Assembly: GCA_009779995.1 (NCBI GenBank)
Contig: WRDW01000019.1
Coordinates: forward strand, 1-34,737
DNA from: Oscillospiraceae bacterium
GTDB taxonomy: Bacteria; Bacillota; Clostridia; Oscillospirales; Acutalibacteraceae
Direction: 5' to 3'
DNA length: 34,737 nt
The stretch's first letter is position 1, and each line of letters opens with the position of its first letter. Of this stretch, positions 34,735 to 34,737 are shown in pieces. The translations under genes and the position numbers were made by a program. Below the pieces are notes generated by a model. The model was given only the letters and a program-made list of their open reading frames with translations. It made no database searches and was not told the DNA's origin.

Positions 34735-34737
34735 CAC

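Overview
The window looks like a chromosomal segment of an anaerobic, GC-rich member of the Clostridia (Oscillospirales-like gut Firmicutes are my best guess; this is inference from gene content, not a database match). Pointers are strong GGAGG ribosome-binding sites, many near-perfect TTGACA-17-TATAAT promoters, two of the three [FeFe]-hydrogenase maturases (HydG, HydF), an NAD-linked PyrK/PyrD dihydroorotate dehydrogenase, a PyrB/PyrI aspartate transcarbamoylase, DUF4474 and DUF1624 proteins, and lipoproteins with Thr-rich linkers.

Layout. 1-603 is the start of a two-S1-domain RNA-binding protein (minus strand). 717-4942 is a tightly packed plus-strand cluster: prfA (RF1), a methyltransferase, a Sua5/YwlC tRNA threonylcarbamoylation enzyme, coaE (apparently with an ATT start codon) and a membrane-anchored lytic transglycosylase; an M18 aminopeptidase follows and ends at a good terminator. 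A second methyltransferase with its own promoter comes next. 7.5-10.6 kb is a scarred accessory zone: an inverted-repeat element, dinB (Pol IV), an ISL3 transposase remnant, a frameshifted Tn916-type sigma-like gene with its HTH partner, and a stub ORF that ends against tRNA-Arg(UCU). 10.7-14.9 kb holds hydG, a secreted family I.5-type lipase, a 53-residue ORF and hydF. 14.9-18.8 kb has two membrane proteins of unknown function and a CPBP protease. 18.8-25.2 kb is the pyrimidine operon pyrC-pyrK-pyrD-pyrF-pyrE-pyrB-(orf)-pyrI, read from a consensus promoter and with overlapping cistrons. 25.2-27.4 kb encodes a DUF4474 lipoprotein and a small surface protein. 27.4-28.1 kb is a palindromic-repeat cluster carrying a DUF559 endonuclease-like gene. 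Then come feoA, argH, a DUF1624 membrane acyltransferase and an XRE regulator. From 31.5 kb to the end, minus-strand genes encode a 57-residue hydrophobic peptide, a sugar-type nucleotidyltransferase, a lipoprotein and a prokaryotic RING/DUF2628 membrane protein. The right edge carries a candidate type I toxin-antitoxin locus.

The most notable non-gene signal is repeats. At least four families are present: TAGGGG-ended palindromes (four copies), a GGTCAGCCGCT palindrome family (two complete palindromes plus a part, one beside a DUF559 gene), a 118-bp inverted-repeat element, and heptanucleotide tandem repeats. One heptamer (CAATTGT) lies in frame inside both hydF and pyrK and adds the same peptide to two unrelated proteins. 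All functional calls are from reading the sequence; no search was run.
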